Below are positions 1 through 9,725 of a DNA stretch of 64,000 nt, piece after piece. A program made the position numbers and the translations under genes. The notes beneath the pieces were generated by a model. It ran no database searches and was not told the DNA's origin. It worked only from the letters and a program-made list of their open reading frames with translations. Every line of letters starts with the position of its first letter. Positions within the stretch are counted from its first letter, which is position 1. The DNA is taken from assembly GCF_038432375.1 (NCBI RefSeq), contig NZ_JBCAUS010000002.1, positions 186,001 through 250,000 on the forward strand. The letters run 5' to 3'. The DNA comes from Methanococcoides sp. LMO-2. GTDB taxonomy: Archaea > Halobacteriota > Methanosarcinia > Methanosarcinales > Methanosarcinaceae.

Positions 1-1493
1 GGATCTGCCCAGAAGTTTCCACCAAGGTAGATACCTCCAACAATGTTTGTTCCAACAATTCTTGTGGTGTTCCAGGTATTATCGTTGGTACCTAAGAAAT
101 TGGCATTGTTTGTGTTGTTGAAGTAATTGTTGAAAAGCAGATTACTGCTGGCATTTTCGACATAGATACCATAAGAGTTATTCGACACAGTGTTATCTGT
201 AAACGTGTTTTCGCTGGAATTCAGCAGACCAATACCTATGTCAACGTTCGAGTTTGCAGTGTTGTTGCTCAACGTGTTGGTAGTACTGGACTGGCGCACG
301 CTTATGCCTGCGTGTTCATTCAAATCTGCGATGTTATCGAGCAATTCGTTGTCACTAGATTCTACTACCCTGATACCGTAATAGTTATCGGAAGCAGTAT
401 TACTACTCAGCGTGTTGTTGTTGGAATTCTCGAGATAAATACCGTCGTCGAGGTTATACGATAAAACATTGCTGTTCAGGATGTTGTTATTGGAATCAAA
501 CAGACCAATACCCGTATCATCGTTCCAGCTTACAGTATTGCTACTCAGCGTGTTGTTAATTGAATACAGAAGCTTGATACCTGCATAAGCGGAATCATCA
601 CTTACATTACCATTCCAGTTTGCAGTGTTACTAAGCAGCATATTATCACTAGAATTCTCAAGGAAAATACCATCATCAAGATTATATGAAACAATGTTAC
701 TTTCCAGTCTGTTAATGCTGGAATTTTCAAGGATGATACCCTCTGAATTATTCAAAACATTGTTGCTATCAAAGATGTTATTGTTGGAATTCAGCAGATC
801 GATACCTGTTTCAGTATTCAGGTTCACAATATTCCTATCCAATGTATTATCATCGGAATCCAGCAAGCCAATACCTTTTTCAGTATTCAGGTTTGCAGTG
901 TTGTCGCTCAGCATATTGTTACTTGAGTTCGACAGCCAGATACCTACATCGAGATTCAGGTTTGCAGTATTGTCGTTCAATGTATTATAGCTGGAATCTT
1001 GCAAACCGATACCTGTATCGTTGTTCAAGCTTGCATTATTACCACTTACCACATTATTGCTGGAATGATCAAGCCTGATGCCGGCAAAGTTGTCTGATAA
1101 AACGTTATCAGAAATAGTACAACCCTCAACTCCACTGAGGAGTATTCCGGTATTGTTGTTCAATCCTACCACACTGAAACCATTGATATTTACGTTGTTT
1201 TCCTCTACCAAAATTACATAATTGCTCGGAGAGGTTATCAGGACAATGGTGTCATCCGGATTCCCGGAGTCTGACTCGATTGTTAATTCTTTATCCACAC
1301 TCACAATTTCTGTATACGTTCCTGAATATACAAGGATAGTATCACCATTTATTGCAGCATCTACAGCGTCCTGTATCGAAGTATAGTTTGCTATTGTTCC
1401 GGTGCTGTTATTCACCGTGATCGTGTCTGCAGAGGCTGTACCAATGGTAATAAAAGCCAAAAGTACTACGAAAATCATACCATATAATTTCAT
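1..1493 (-). CDS. Surface protein with NosD-like right-handed beta-helix repeats (3' end outside window)
   Basis: A partial gene whose C-terminal end runs off the left edge; 497 codons are visible. The start is ATG at 1493, preceded by a GGGGG ribosome site. Residues 1-22 form a signal peptide ending in TASA. A SIQDAVDAA segment typical of secreted pectate-lyase-fold proteins follows. Then come about a dozen units of 22-24 residues with the pattern NNTLS-N-x4-N-x3-GI-x-L-x-S. Near the left edge, GGIYLGGNFWAD matches the end of NosD/beta-helix repeat domains. Such proteins are common in Methanosarcinales envelopes. A PGF-CTERM or other anchor may lie outside the window. The ligand or role is unknown. 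Confidence 0.85.
   Translation of the reverse strand, partial: MKLYGMIFVVLLAFITIGTASADTITVNNSTGTIANYTSIQDAVDAAINGDTILVYSGTYTEIVSVDKELTIESDSGNPDDTIVLITSPSNYVILVEENNVNINGFSVVGLNNNTGILLSGVEGCTISDNVLSDNFAGIRLDHSSNNVVSGNNASLNNDTGIGLQDSSYNTLNDNTANLNLDVGIWLSNSSNNMLSDNTANLNTEKGIGLLDSDDNTLDRNIVNLNTETGIDLLNSNNNIFDSNNVLNNSEGIILENSSINRLESNIVSYNLDDGIFLENSSDNMLLSNTANWNGNVSDDSAYAGIKLLYSINNTLSSNTVSWNDDTGIGLFDSNNNILNSNVLSYNLDDGIYLENSNNNTLSSNTASDNYYGIRVVESSDNELLDNIADLNEHAGISVRQSSTTNTLSNNTANSNVDIGIGLLNSSENTFTDNTVSNNSYGIYVENASSNLLFNNYFNNTNNANFLGTNDNTWNTTRIVGTNIVGGIYLGGNFWAD
130..1110 (-). repeat. Degenerate tandem 66-72 bp repeats coding beta-helix coils
   Basis: Repeated blocks that read on the plus strand as variants of gttgttgctcaacgtgtt, each followed by a GGAATT-type element, recur every 66-72 bases inside the surface protein gene. 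They encode the NNTLSxN and GIxLxxS coil units. Copies differ by several substitutions, so the array is old or under selection rather than freshly expanded. Confidence 0.75.
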
Positions 1494-1606
1494 TTGGATA
1501 ATTCCCCCTAATATATAATAGAAGTAACAGTAAATAAAAGTCTCGATTAACTCAATCCATAACCTGGAGAAAAATAGTGGTGCAGAGAAAGAGATTTACT
1601 TTTAAA

Positions 1607-2602
1607 TCATTTCATGACATTACACAATCGTCTCAAAACAACATCTTTTTTTGTATTCCAGCTAATTGAATAATAGGGAACTAATTTTGGATTGAAACCA
1701 GTTATAAAATTAGTAAATCGAGGAGTGTTTGCTGCCATCATATTCATATATGAATACTTTTGCCCTTGTAGTTTTTTGAACTCATCATAATAAAGCAAAG
1801 TATTAGATCCAGCTTTTCTAAAATCCGGATTTGAGGCTGCAGACCAGGCACATAGTTTATCTTTATCATATAACCTGATATGTGCTGCAACAACTTCTGA
1901 TGTTTCTGTTTCTGAAACCAACATGTAACCTATTTTTTTAGATTCAATAAATTCAAATACTCTTCTAAAAAATTCAATTGGCACAGGTGGTTTCAAATTT
2001 TGCCTTTTGAAGGTCATGGAAAATAGATCATAGAAGATCTTGTAGTCGTCAAAACGTTTTGTGTTTATTTTTGCCTCACGAGCCTTCCGAATATCTCGTT
2101 TTATGTTTTTTGAAATATTTTCATCGATGTTTGACTGTAGATCAACATAATAAGCATAAAAAACAGCAGATTTCCATCCATTCCATGTAAATGGCCTTAC
2201 ATCAAGAAAATTAGGGGATAATGTTATGCACATACTATCAAAATTCTGGTCACAAAGAAATTCTCTCAAAGAATTCATTATCTTATGAGTTTCCTGTACC
2301 CTTATCCTTTCTTTAGCATTAGGAAATGCTTTGATAACTAACCCTCCATAAGGAGTTAGTTTAGATGTCGAGGACGCAATCTTCAGGATTCCTTTAATGT
2401 TTCTGATAAAAAGAGAGCAACCGCCAACTAATTCATCATTTTTAAAGCAGCCATATATCTTTAGATCTTCATCAAGGACATCTCTGCAAATGATCAACCA
2501 ATCGCTTGTATGAAATATTGTACCATGTGGAGAACTTTTTACAAGATCATCCCAGAGTCCATATTCAGAAGGATCAATTTCCCTAACTTCAAGATCAGAC
2601 AT
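1607..2602 (-). CDS. FemAB/GNAT-type acyltransferase-like protein
   Basis: About 331 residues, resembling the FemAB family (peptidyl or aminoacyl transfer to surface glycans, GNAT fold). The opening VREIDPSEYGLWDDLVKSSP, the GTIFHTSDWL segment and a second GNAT-like half with SAASNPDFRKAG are seen. An ATG 12 codons upstream (2638) exists. I prefer 2602 because the product then starts like its paralogue at 2763-3791 (MSE...RELREDE). In archaea without murein the acceptor cannot be bacterial lipid II, so a surface polysaccharide or glycolipid is inferred. It lies 160 bases downstream of its paralogue on the same strand. Confidence 0.7.
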   Translation of the reverse strand: MSDLEVREIDPSEYGLWDDLVKSSPHGTIFHTSDWLIICRDVLDEDLKIYGCFKNDELVGGCSLFIRNIKGILKIASSTSKLTPYGGLVIKAFPNAKERIRVQETHKIMNSLREFLCDQNFDSMCITLSPNFLDVRPFTWNGWKSAVFYAYYVDLQSNIDENISKNIKRDIRKAREAKINTKRFDDYKIFYDLFSMTFKRQNLKPPVPIEFFRRVFEFIESKKIGYMLVSETETSEVVAAHIRLYDKDKLCAWSAASNPDFRKAGSNTLLYYDEFKKLQGQKYSYMNMMAANTPRFTNFITGFNPKLVPYYSISWNTKKDVVLRRLCNVMK

Positions 2603-2762
2603 TCTTATTTCACTATTCCCAATTAAATTGAAGAACACAAATCTTAAATTGACAACTCAATGTGTGGAGATTCTTATTACAAACTCTCTAATTTTCATTA
2701 TTGTACAAATTCAATGACTACAATTAACTTTATAATCTGATTTTAGCATCCGGTCTGCAAAA

Positions 2763-3791
2763 TTACTTAATAAGACCCTCAACTACCCCATATAATTTTT
2801 TAAATTGTAATGCTATTTTTACTTTCCTATTTTCCTTTTTTGCACTATAATAGATTTCTAAATCGAAATTATAACGTGACTTAAAATAGCTAATGGAAGG
2901 CATATTTGCACCCTGTATTTCACAATATTTATAACCCATTTTGTGGCCCCATTCCATTATTTTCCATTGGATCAGATCGACAGGATAAATGCCCTTTGTA
3001 TCAGTTCTAGTAGCACCAACCCATATTGAAATTTTGTCTTTGTAGGTAGTTGCAATTATCCCCGTAACCGGATTTCCATCATACTTTGCCATGAAGATTT
3101 TCAGGTTGTCTGGATAATATTTGTGATACAAATCTAAAAAATAATCTTTTGAAGGTGGAAGTTCAACTTCCTGTTCACTTAAACGTCTGGAAAGTGATTC
3201 AATTATGAAATTATAGTCCTCAAGATTTCCTTCATAGACCTCGACATCATTTTTTTCGCAGTTTAATATGTTTTTACGGATCTGCTTTTTAAGATCATTC
3301 CATGTGGAATCCAAATCTTCAATGTTTTTTACATAATTATATTTTGGAGTTACATCATAACGATTCCATACAAATGGGCGTGCATCAAGTAGATTTGGTG
3401 ATGTTTCTATAAGTATGAAGTCTGATTTTTTATTTGAATTGAGATAGTGATCTAACTTTAAGCAGAATTCCCGAAAATAATACTCTTTTTTGTCCTGCTT
3501 AAGACTATCATAATTTGGAAATATGGGACCCAAATGCTGGATCATTGCACCACTAATTGGAGAATAGAAGCCATTTAAAAAATATTTTTTTTTAGAAAAT
3601 AATGGAATCGCTGCAATAATTTCGCTACCCAAACAACCAATTAATAGATGCAAATTAGAATTTGTGTGTTTTTCAATAATTCTCAGCCAGCTAATTTCAT
3701 GAACTATTGTTCCCTGAGGTGATTGTGCTACAATGTCATCCCATAAATGAATTTCATCCTCTCTTAATTCTCTAATTATTATTTCAGACAT
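2763..3791 (-). CDS. FemAB/GNAT-type acyltransferase-like protein (paralogue)
   Basis: 342 residues, same architecture as the gene at 1607-2602. Shared landmarks are LWDDIVAQSPQGTIVHEISW at the N-terminus, SPNLLDARPFVWN in the middle (the neighbour has SPNFLDVRPFTWN) and a C-terminal ANMPSISYFKSRYNFDLEIYYS (ANTPRFTNFITGFNPKLVPYY in the neighbour). The ATG has a GGTGGAG site just upstream. The two genes look like an old tandem duplication. FemAB-like proteins are frequent in archaeal surface-polysaccharide regions, which fits the adjacent surface protein. The substrate is unknown. Confidence 0.7.
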   Translation of the reverse strand: MSEIIIRELREDEIHLWDDIVAQSPQGTIVHEISWLRIIEKHTNSNLHLLIGCLGSEIIAAIPLFSKKKYFLNGFYSPISGAMIQHLGPIFPNYDSLKQDKKEYYFREFCLKLDHYLNSNKKSDFILIETSPNLLDARPFVWNRYDVTPKYNYVKNIEDLDSTWNDLKKQIRKNILNCEKNDVEVYEGNLEDYNFIIESLSRRLSEQEVELPPSKDYFLDLYHKYYPDNLKIFMAKYDGNPVTGIIATTYKDKISIWVGATRTDTKGIYPVDLIQWKIMEWGHKMGYKYCEIQGANMPSISYFKSRYNFDLEIYYSAKKENRKVKIALQFKKLYGVVEGLIK

Positions 3792-3809
3792 TCCCGCTCC
3801 ACCATATAC

Positions 3810-3830
3810 ACATGTCTTTTTGACATGTCA
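3810..3830. promoter_or_regulatory. Hairpin and 10-bp palindrome upstream of FemAB-like gene
   Basis: ACATGTC-ttttt-GACATGT forms a perfect 7-bp inverted repeat. It overlaps the perfect palindrome TGACATGTCA (3821-3830). It sits 19-39 bases before the start at 3791, where a repressor site or 5'-leader hairpin would act. No regulator is identified. Confidence 0.4.
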
Positions 3831-4198
3831 TCCTGTCATCTTTCATAGAGAGACTTCAATATCTTCTCGTATATGATATTGATTGACCAAACTATCCCTA
3901 TACTATAATAGATTAAATGGCATTGATATATTTATGCAAAATCGAAACCTATTATTATGAAGTATTAATTGTTAGTTCCATAATAGAAACCAATTTTCAA
4001 AAAATTCTTAAAATTCATGGTATATTTGTAATCTCAAAAAGAGGATATATTTGAGCTTATTGATCGTATTTTTTATATGATAAATCTTTTGAATTTCCTT
4101 CTAATTTTTGATTATACCTGGATGAATAGAAACTTTCAAAATATATTGTCTTATCCTTCGTGCCTTAAAGTACTTCCAGTCACTAAGAGACCCTCATT
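3831..4198. other. AT-rich intergenic region, no gene seen
   Basis: About 370 bases between the FemAB-like gene and the histidine kinase tail. Several TATA-like stretches are present, such as the one near 3920-3935. I see no gene remnant or structured RNA. A short plus-strand frame here runs into the antisense of the kinase and is not credible. Confidence 0.5.
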
Positions 4199-6364
4199 TC
4201 AAAGTTCATTGAATACAATTGAAAAAGCAGTTCCGGAAGTGGAATCCATAGTAATGGTTCCCCCGATCTGGTCGACAAGCGTGTTCAACAACTGTAACCC
4301 TAACGTAGTGCTGTTCCTGTAATTAATTTCCTCAGGGAAGCCTATTCCGTCATCACTTACGATCAGTACGCATTCATTTTCATCCGGATGATGCAGTTCA
4401 ATGCATATCTGACCGGATTTTTCCGGGAAAGCATGTTTCAGGGAATTGGTCACCATTTCGTTTATGATTATTCCAAGAGGGATCGCTATATCCATACCCA
4501 AAAAGATATCTTCAACGTTAAGCTTCAGTTCAACATCCTTATCAACGGAATATGAACTGATGAGTTCATCTGACAACTTCCGGACATAATCTGCAAAATT
4601 GATGCTTTCCATATCTGTTGACTGATAAAGTTCTTCATGGATCAACGAGATCGAGACAACACGGCCCCTGCTTTCCATAAATGCCTGGACAACGGAACTA
4701 TCATCAAACTCCATAGCGCAAAGGTCGAGCAAACTGCATATGATCTGCAGGTTGTTCTTAATACGATGGTGTATCTCCTTTTTACGCATCTCTTCGTTCT
4801 TGATCAAGGCTTTTTCTGCGTTCTTGCGTTCAGTGAGATCTCTGGAAGTGGATAGCACGGCTTGCTTGCCATTGTACTCAATAATACGGTTGCTTATTTC
4901 TATGGGGACAAGGCTACCATCCTTACAGAAAGCCGTGCTTTCAAATATGGCACTTTCTTCCTCATACAATTGCTTGACGTTATCAGATGCTTTTGATTTA
5001 TATTCAGGAGAATCCAGATCACTTATTACCATACTCAGCATTTCGTCCCGACTGTATCCTGTGAATTCACAAGCAACTTCGTTCACTTCCAGGATTTTAC
5101 CTTCTAAATCGTATATTACGGTTGGATCATTGGAATTATTAAAGAATAATCTGAATTTAGATTCCGATCTCTGCAAAGCAGCCATTGATCTTACATTGCT
5201 CTTTGTGAGCTTGCTCATATTATCCAGTATCTGGTTGAGACCCACAGGGATCTTTTTAAAATCAACCTGCACATTTGTATCGGCCCTTGTATCAAAATTT
5301 CCGTTTAATGCATTATCAGATATCACTTTAAAATCATTTGACATCTTTTTGATGGAATGGTCTGTAGATCGTGAGATCATATAAGCGACCCCGCCTACGA
5401 GAATTATTGAAAAACCCGACATAAATAGCAGCCTGTTCCTCAGGATCGCTACTCCTGCAAGCATCTCATCTTTTGGAGCACAGAGTACGAAACTATAGGT
5501 CCCTTCAGTGATAGGTTCATAGAACATCACAACCTCTCTGCCGGTGGCAGGGTCAACTGTTTCTATGTATCCATTTTTCCCGTCTTTGATATCGGTTGCC
5601 ATTTCCGATATCTCCGCTACATCAAAATCATTTAACGTCTTTGTCCCGATCCATTCCTTATGCTCCGGATGGGTCAACAGTTTTCCACTATTACTTGTGA
5701 CAAAAGCATAACCATTTTCAAAAGCAGAAACCTCTGAGACGACCTCATCAAAATAGTTAAGCGACACATCGACCCCGGCAACTCCAACAAACTCATCATT
5801 GATGATTATAGGAGAATCATAGCTCACCACCAGTATTCCCTGGTAAAGGTAAGGTTCTGTGACCACATTTTGTTTGAGTTCCTTTGGACCCTGGTAATAT
5901 TCTGATGTTTCATAATTTACAAGAGGCTCGACACTTACCTGCTCATCGATTCTGTTCCAGTATGGCACAAACCTTCCGGTCTCATCATGTCCTTCCTCTC
6001 CTATGAACTCAGCATCTCTCCCGTCAAAAGCATTGGGTTCATAGCCAACATAAACTCCGACCAGCTGGGGATTTTCCAGGAGCAGGCCCTTTAGTATTTC
6101 GTTAACCTCATCCCTGTCAGCATTCTCATAATTGCTCAGTGTTGTTGAGATCGTTTTAACAATACCCTGATTTGTTCTGGTATTACCATCGAAATAATTC
6201 GCATAATTTCTGGTCATTTCTATGGACTGCTGATATGCCATTTCCTCCTGCTGGTCCGTTACCGTAGAAATAGTGACTATTGCAGATATTGATAGCACTA
6301 AAAAAGCACCTATAAGTCCATAAAAAAGGATTTTTGTCTTCAGGGAGATATCGTTTGATTCCAT
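4199..6364 (-). CDS. Sensor histidine kinase: Cache, HAMP, PAS, HisKA_2, HATPase
   Basis: 721 residues. TM1 at about 13-33, then an extracellular double-Cache region to about 305, then TM2 at about 315-332. A HAMP-like linker and a PAS domain (about 405-515, SRDLTERK at its end) follow. The histidine box EIHHRIKNNLQII has the phosphoacceptor at His532 or His533, of the HisKA_2/HWE-like type common in methanogens. The N box INEMVTNSLKHA is near 634-645 and the G1 box DDGIGFP near 671. The Cache domain probably senses a small extracellular organic molecule. No response regulator is adjacent, so its output is unknown. Confidence 0.9.
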   Translation of the reverse strand: MESNDISLKTKILFYGLIGAFLVLSISAIVTISTVTDQQEEMAYQQSIEMTRNYANYFDGNTRTNQGIVKTISTTLSNYENADRDEVNEILKGLLLENPQLVGVYVGYEPNAFDGRDAEFIGEEGHDETGRFVPYWNRIDEQVSVEPLVNYETSEYYQGPKELKQNVVTEPYLYQGILVVSYDSPIIINDEFVGVAGVDVSLNYFDEVVSEVSAFENGYAFVTSNSGKLLTHPEHKEWIGTKTLNDFDVAEISEMATDIKDGKNGYIETVDPATGREVVMFYEPITEGTYSFVLCAPKDEMLAGVAILRNRLLFMSGFSIILVGGVAYMISRSTDHSIKKMSNDFKVISDNALNGNFDTRADTNVQVDFKKIPVGLNQILDNMSKLTKSNVRSMAALQRSESKFRLFFNNSNDPTVIYDLEGKILEVNEVACEFTGYSRDEMLSMVISDLDSPEYKSKASDNVKQLYEEESAIFESTAFCKDGSLVPIEISNRIIEYNGKQAVLSTSRDLTERKNAEKALIKNEEMRKKEIHHRIKNNLQIICSLLDLCAMEFDDSSVVQAFMESRGRVVSISLIHEELYQSTDMESINFADYVRKLSDELISSYSVDKDVELKLNVEDIFLGMDIAIPLGIIINEMVTNSLKHAFPEKSGQICIELHHPDENECVLIVSDDGIGFPEEINYRNSTTLGLQLLNTLVDQIGGTITMDSTSGTAFSIVFNEL

Positions 6365-6831
6365 TTTTGAAACTCGTTTGATTGGCTTTTTAGCAAGGAT
6401 CTGATTGCTACAGGGGTAACGGTATTACATATAAAGTTATCTTGTCGAAAAGTTAACCTTATTGCATAAGTTTCGTCATGGTATAGATATTTCTACAAAA
6501 AAGTGAAGTGGTACTTGAAAATCAATAAATATTGTATATCATTTCGATTGGTTTATAGTTCCAATCATTGACTTCAGATGGTCAGGGAATTAATATATGA
6601 TCCAATTATGACCTTCTTTTTTCATTTAGTATAATTTATGTTGATTTACCCTCAAACAGATCGGGGTATCTTTTTTAGCAAAATGAACAGATTTCATTGG
6701 TCCATCTGTCTTTTTATTTTTTAGTAAATGGTATGTATTGTTCCTCTTTATCGAATATCTGTAACATTCTGTTCAGAATTATCTACAAAGAGTGAACACA
6801 TTATTTAATTTAAAAAAGTAATTTGTGAAAC
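6365..6831. other. AT-rich intergenic region
   Basis: About 470 bases between the histidine kinase start and a small gene. A short inverted repeat (GATTGG/CCAATC, about 6545-6565) is the only structure noticed. No coding remnant is recognised. It probably holds the kinase promoter. Confidence 0.4.
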
Positions 6832-7035
6832 TTATTCAATTTCCACAAATTCTACATAGTTACTTGAAGTTTTGATAGCTGAATCGAACATGTTTCCATC
6901 ACGATTGATCTTTCTGATGTATTCGATTTTCTCTTTTTGCATATTTGCTTTATCCAATGCTCTTATAACGCAGTGGATCAAAGCATTGATATCGTTAGCT
7001 TCACCGTAAAAAGTACATTTTGGTTTATTGCACAT
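6832..7035 (-). CDS. Small hypothetical protein (67 aa)
   Basis: A 67-residue hydrophilic protein with N-terminal MCNKPKCTFYG, a possible Cys pair, and a helical middle (ALDKANMQKEKIEYIRKINR). ATG at 7035 is preceded by GGGGCC at good spacing, which supports translation. No family is recognised. It is separated from its neighbours by AT-rich spacers and is probably monocistronic. Confidence 0.55.
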   Translation of the reverse strand: MCNKPKCTFYGEANDINALIHCVIRALDKANMQKEKIEYIRKINRDGNMFDSAIKTSSNYVEFVEIE

Positions 7036-7207
7036 GTTGGCCCCATAACAAATATAATGAAAGAATGAACATTTGTTCAGCGTTCACAGAACGAAAAAGA
7101 AATCTTTACAAATTACTAAAACCTTGAAAAAAGGCTTACTTTATATAGCGTACTTAACCTTTAATAAGCTTTGTATCAGTTATCTGTTTCTCAGAAATAT
7201 AATATGT

Positions 7208-8071
7208 TCAGACTTTAATTATCCCAAGCAAAGACAACGTGTAATATGACATAATCATAAATGCGGCAGTTGCTTCTCTTTTTGTCCATTCTTTCCGCCC
7301 ATCCACGAGTCCTTTGAATGCGGATATGTAACTTATCAGATGGCTCTTTTCATGATATTTTCCTTTACTTGCTTCCTTTACCTCGGCTATCGACAGGCAT
7401 AACCAGAGAAGGAAAATGTATCCTGCCATAAGTGAAAGTAATGAAAAGTTCCGGTGTGACCATGTTCCAAGTATTTCTCCTGAGATCTCATTGAGAAGCG
7501 TGAAGACTCCTGTGAAGTATGCAAGTCTTAACAGGTCGAAATTTCTGATCAGCATAAATGCAATTATTAATTTAACAGATATGATCAGTGAATCCTCTTT
7601 CAGGTCAAAATAACTGTAATCTGCCACCACAAGCATCAAAAGACTCAGGATAATAAAATGATCTGTAAAATGAAACCATTTAGATTCAGAAAATTGGTTT
7701 TCGAATATCTTCCAGAAATTGTAAGAGGACCAGAAAATTGCTCCATACCCGGGCAATATCCAGATCGGAACATTCCCTATAATTCCATTTAGGTATGTAA
7801 AATATCCGTATTGTACACCCAGTAATTCATGTATGTATCCAAAAACGGATGCAACAACAAGAAACGTTCGTCCTCCTGTTTTGCTGTTCTTCCAGAAGAT
7901 CAGCCACAGAACGGAGAGTATGATGGCAGGTGCGAATTCGTCTTCTGTACGGAGATAGTATCCAAGAGTACCTGCTATCATAAAAAGCATGAACAGGAAA
8001 AAGTACAATGGGGTATTGACAAGTATTCTGCTTTTATTTTCAATGTATCGCATGGGAATCTGTCCGTTCAT
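7208..8071 (-). CDS. Polytopic membrane protein, unknown function
   Basis: 287 residues with about eight hydrophobic segments, a short cytoplasmic start (MNGQIPMRYIENKSR) and a conserved-looking core HELLGVQYGYFTYLNGIIGN followed by VPIWILPGYG. The ATG has GGGAG eight bases upstream. The core resembles small integral membrane families of unknown role, but I cannot name one. No neighbour suggests a function. Confidence 0.6.
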   Translation of the reverse strand: MNGQIPMRYIENKSRILVNTPLYFFLFMLFMIAGTLGYYLRTEDEFAPAIILSVLWLIFWKNSKTGGRTFLVVASVFGYIHELLGVQYGYFTYLNGIIGNVPIWILPGYGAIFWSSYNFWKIFENQFSESKWFHFTDHFIILSLLMLVVADYSYFDLKEDSLIISVKLIIAFMLIRNFDLLRLAYFTGVFTLLNEISGEILGTWSHRNFSLLSLMAGYIFLLWLCLSIAEVKEASKGKYHEKSHLISYISAFKGLVDGRKEWTKREATAAFMIMSYYTLSLLGIIKV

Positions 8072-8201
8072 TAACAGAACTCCCTTATGTTATGCTGATT
8101 ATCACTCAGGTTCATGAGTTTAGGTGAATTTGAAAGCAATTTCTCGCCACAAATAACGATCTGCTTTGTGGTCTGCGACACATGTAAGATAAGATCAAGG
8201 A

Positions 8202-8477
8202 TCATTTCCATCTCTTGAGCTTTGGAATGTTCTGCTGGCTCAGCTTTTTTGCTTCTTCCAGGGACACAATTCCATATTCATCCATTGCTCTGGAACATTG
8301 TTCGATCATTTCTTCCAGAGTTATGTCAGGTTGTATAAACTCACCATTGCGGAAACAATAATTACAATATTCGTCACTCTTTAAGCCATCGGCATTGGTT
8401 CCAAAATCCTCATCCTTTTCCAGAGGCATTCCACAACTCTGACAAAAGACCTTGCCTTCAAATTGTTCCATATCCAT
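8202..8477 (-). CDS. Zinc-ribbon protein (putative zinc ribbon domain family)
   Basis: 91 residues. The N-terminal half has the family pattern CQSCGMPLEKDEDFG followed by SDEYCNYCFRNGEF, two Cys pairs expected to bind one zinc. The second half is helical and basic at the end. The family (PF12674-like) is of unknown function, often in single-domain form in methanogens. ATG at 8477 has GGGGTT upstream. It is probably an independent unit. Confidence 0.8.
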   Translation of the reverse strand: MDMEQFEGKVFCQSCGMPLEKDEDFGTNADGLKSDEYCNYCFRNGEFIQPDITLEEMIEQCSRAMDEYGIVSLEEAKKLSQQNIPKLKRWK

Positions 8478-8580
8478 GTTCTAACCCCGACTCCATTAGT
8501 TTAGTACCCATTAAATAATTGTAAAACAGTCTATATCAATCCTACTATAGTAAAATCCGAATAAAAAAAGAGAGTGGATC

Positions 8581-8988
8581 TCATTCACTTGTTTCTTTCA
8601 TATATTCCACAGACAGTCTCACCAACTCCCGTAGCACATCCTGATCCACATCCTCCAGCTTCTTGATGTAGAGACAGGATTTACCCGTGGTGTACTTGCC
8701 GAGCCTGCTCAGCAGATCATCATATTGCTCAAAGCCGGGCATGATGTAGAGGGTGAGATTCTGCTTCCGGGGTGAGAATCCGGTTAGCATCCATTCTCCT
8801 GTTCGCCCGGTGGAGTATTTGTAGGTGTAGTTTCCAAAACCGACGATGCTGTCTCCCCACATGGTGGGTACTTCACCTGTCACTTCCTGCATCAGGTCCA
8901 TGATCGTGAAAGAATCGCTTCGTTTTTTCTCATTTTCCACAGTATTGAGAAAGTCTTCCACGCTCGCTTCGTTCTTCTTTGTCTTCAA
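8581..8988 (-). CDS. DUF1801 domain protein
   Basis: 135 residues matching the DUF1801/YdhG-like fold: VPTMWGDSIVGFGNYTYKY, then a GFSPRKQNLTLYIMPG strand pair and KSCLYIKKLEDVD. The family is linked in bacteria to iron-chaperone-like frataxin-fold proteins, but its function is not settled. The start used is TTG at 8988. A GGGGG run lies 17 bases further up, which is too far for ideal spacing, so the start is uncertain by a few codons. Confidence 0.8.
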   Translation of the reverse strand: MKTKKNEASVEDFLNTVENEKKRSDSFTIMDLMQEVTGEVPTMWGDSIVGFGNYTYKYSTGRTGEWMLTGFSPRKQNLTLYIMPGFEQYDDLLSRLGKYTTGKSCLYIKKLEDVDQDVLRELVRLSVEYMKETSE

Positions 8989-9152
8989 TTCTGCTATTAA
9001 GGATACCCCCGATGAGCCATGAAAAATTCACGTCAGAAATTAATATGTATAGATAAGATTAAGTATGTTCCTGTTCCCCATTTATATTTAGAAACAATAA
9101 TTTGCGTTTTAGCATGTTGTTTTATGTTTGAATATTTATGAGGGGAATATCA

Positions 9153-9725
9153 ATGAATTACAAATATCTTTCATGTTTGATACTTATTTTCAGTATCTTT
9201 ATTAGCGGTTGTGTGACGCTTACATATGATACTAAGGTCGATAGAAATGGTGACATTGCAGAGCATACGATGATCATTGAGACCAGTTCATACGTATATT
9301 CGTTAATGAACGAGGAGACAAAGATAAGTGAGATTGTTGCTTCCGAAGGTGGGGAATACAGTGAGGTATGGGAAGGGGACGATGTCCAGATGATCATCAG
9401 TGGACTTATTCCACCAAACATTTACACAGAAACAGAGGATGGCTACCTAATATACCGACACACAATAACCGACAATTTCACGACTGATTACTCTGACTTG
9501 GGGGCTTCTGCCATAGATGTGCATTATTATCTGGAGATGCCGGGTGATATCGTTGATTCCAATGCAAACGTTGTTGATGGAAATAAGGCAGAATGGCACA
9601 TGGTAGGCAACACCCAGCCCGAGGACATCTATGCCAAATCTGAACTTCCTTCGATTCCGGGATTTGGATTAATGGCTTCTGTTCTTGGTATCCTGGCTGT
9701 AGCATTCTTCTTTAGAAAGGGATAA
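9153..9725 (+). CDS. Secreted lipoprotein-like protein with PGF-CTERM anchor
   Basis: 190 residues from ATG 9153, chosen over 9138 because GAGGGG lies just ahead of 9153. The N-terminus is a signal peptide with a lipobox-like end (IFISGC). The body is acidic and beta-rich. The C-terminus, PGFGLMASVLGILAVAFFFR plus KG, is a textbook PGF-CTERM tripartite signal: motif, hydrophobic helix, basic end. In archaea PGF-CTERM is processed by archaeosortase A and replaced by a lipid. Having both a lipobox Cys and PGF-CTERM is noteworthy. The body has no recognised domain. Confidence 0.85.
   Translation: MNYKYLSCLILIFSIFISGCVTLTYDTKVDRNGDIAEHTMIIETSSYVYSLMNEETKISEIVASEGGEYSEVWEGDDVQMIISGLIPPNIYTETEDGYLIYRHTITDNFTTDYSDLGASAIDVHYYLEMPGDIVDSNANVVDGNKAEWHMVGNTQPEDIYAKSELPSIPGFGLMASVLGILAVAFFFRKG

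Noticed and set aside
4740-5384. Plus-strand frame of 214 codons inside the histidine kinase
   Set aside because: Antisense of a well supported kinase; Ser/Leu-rich product typical of shadow frames.
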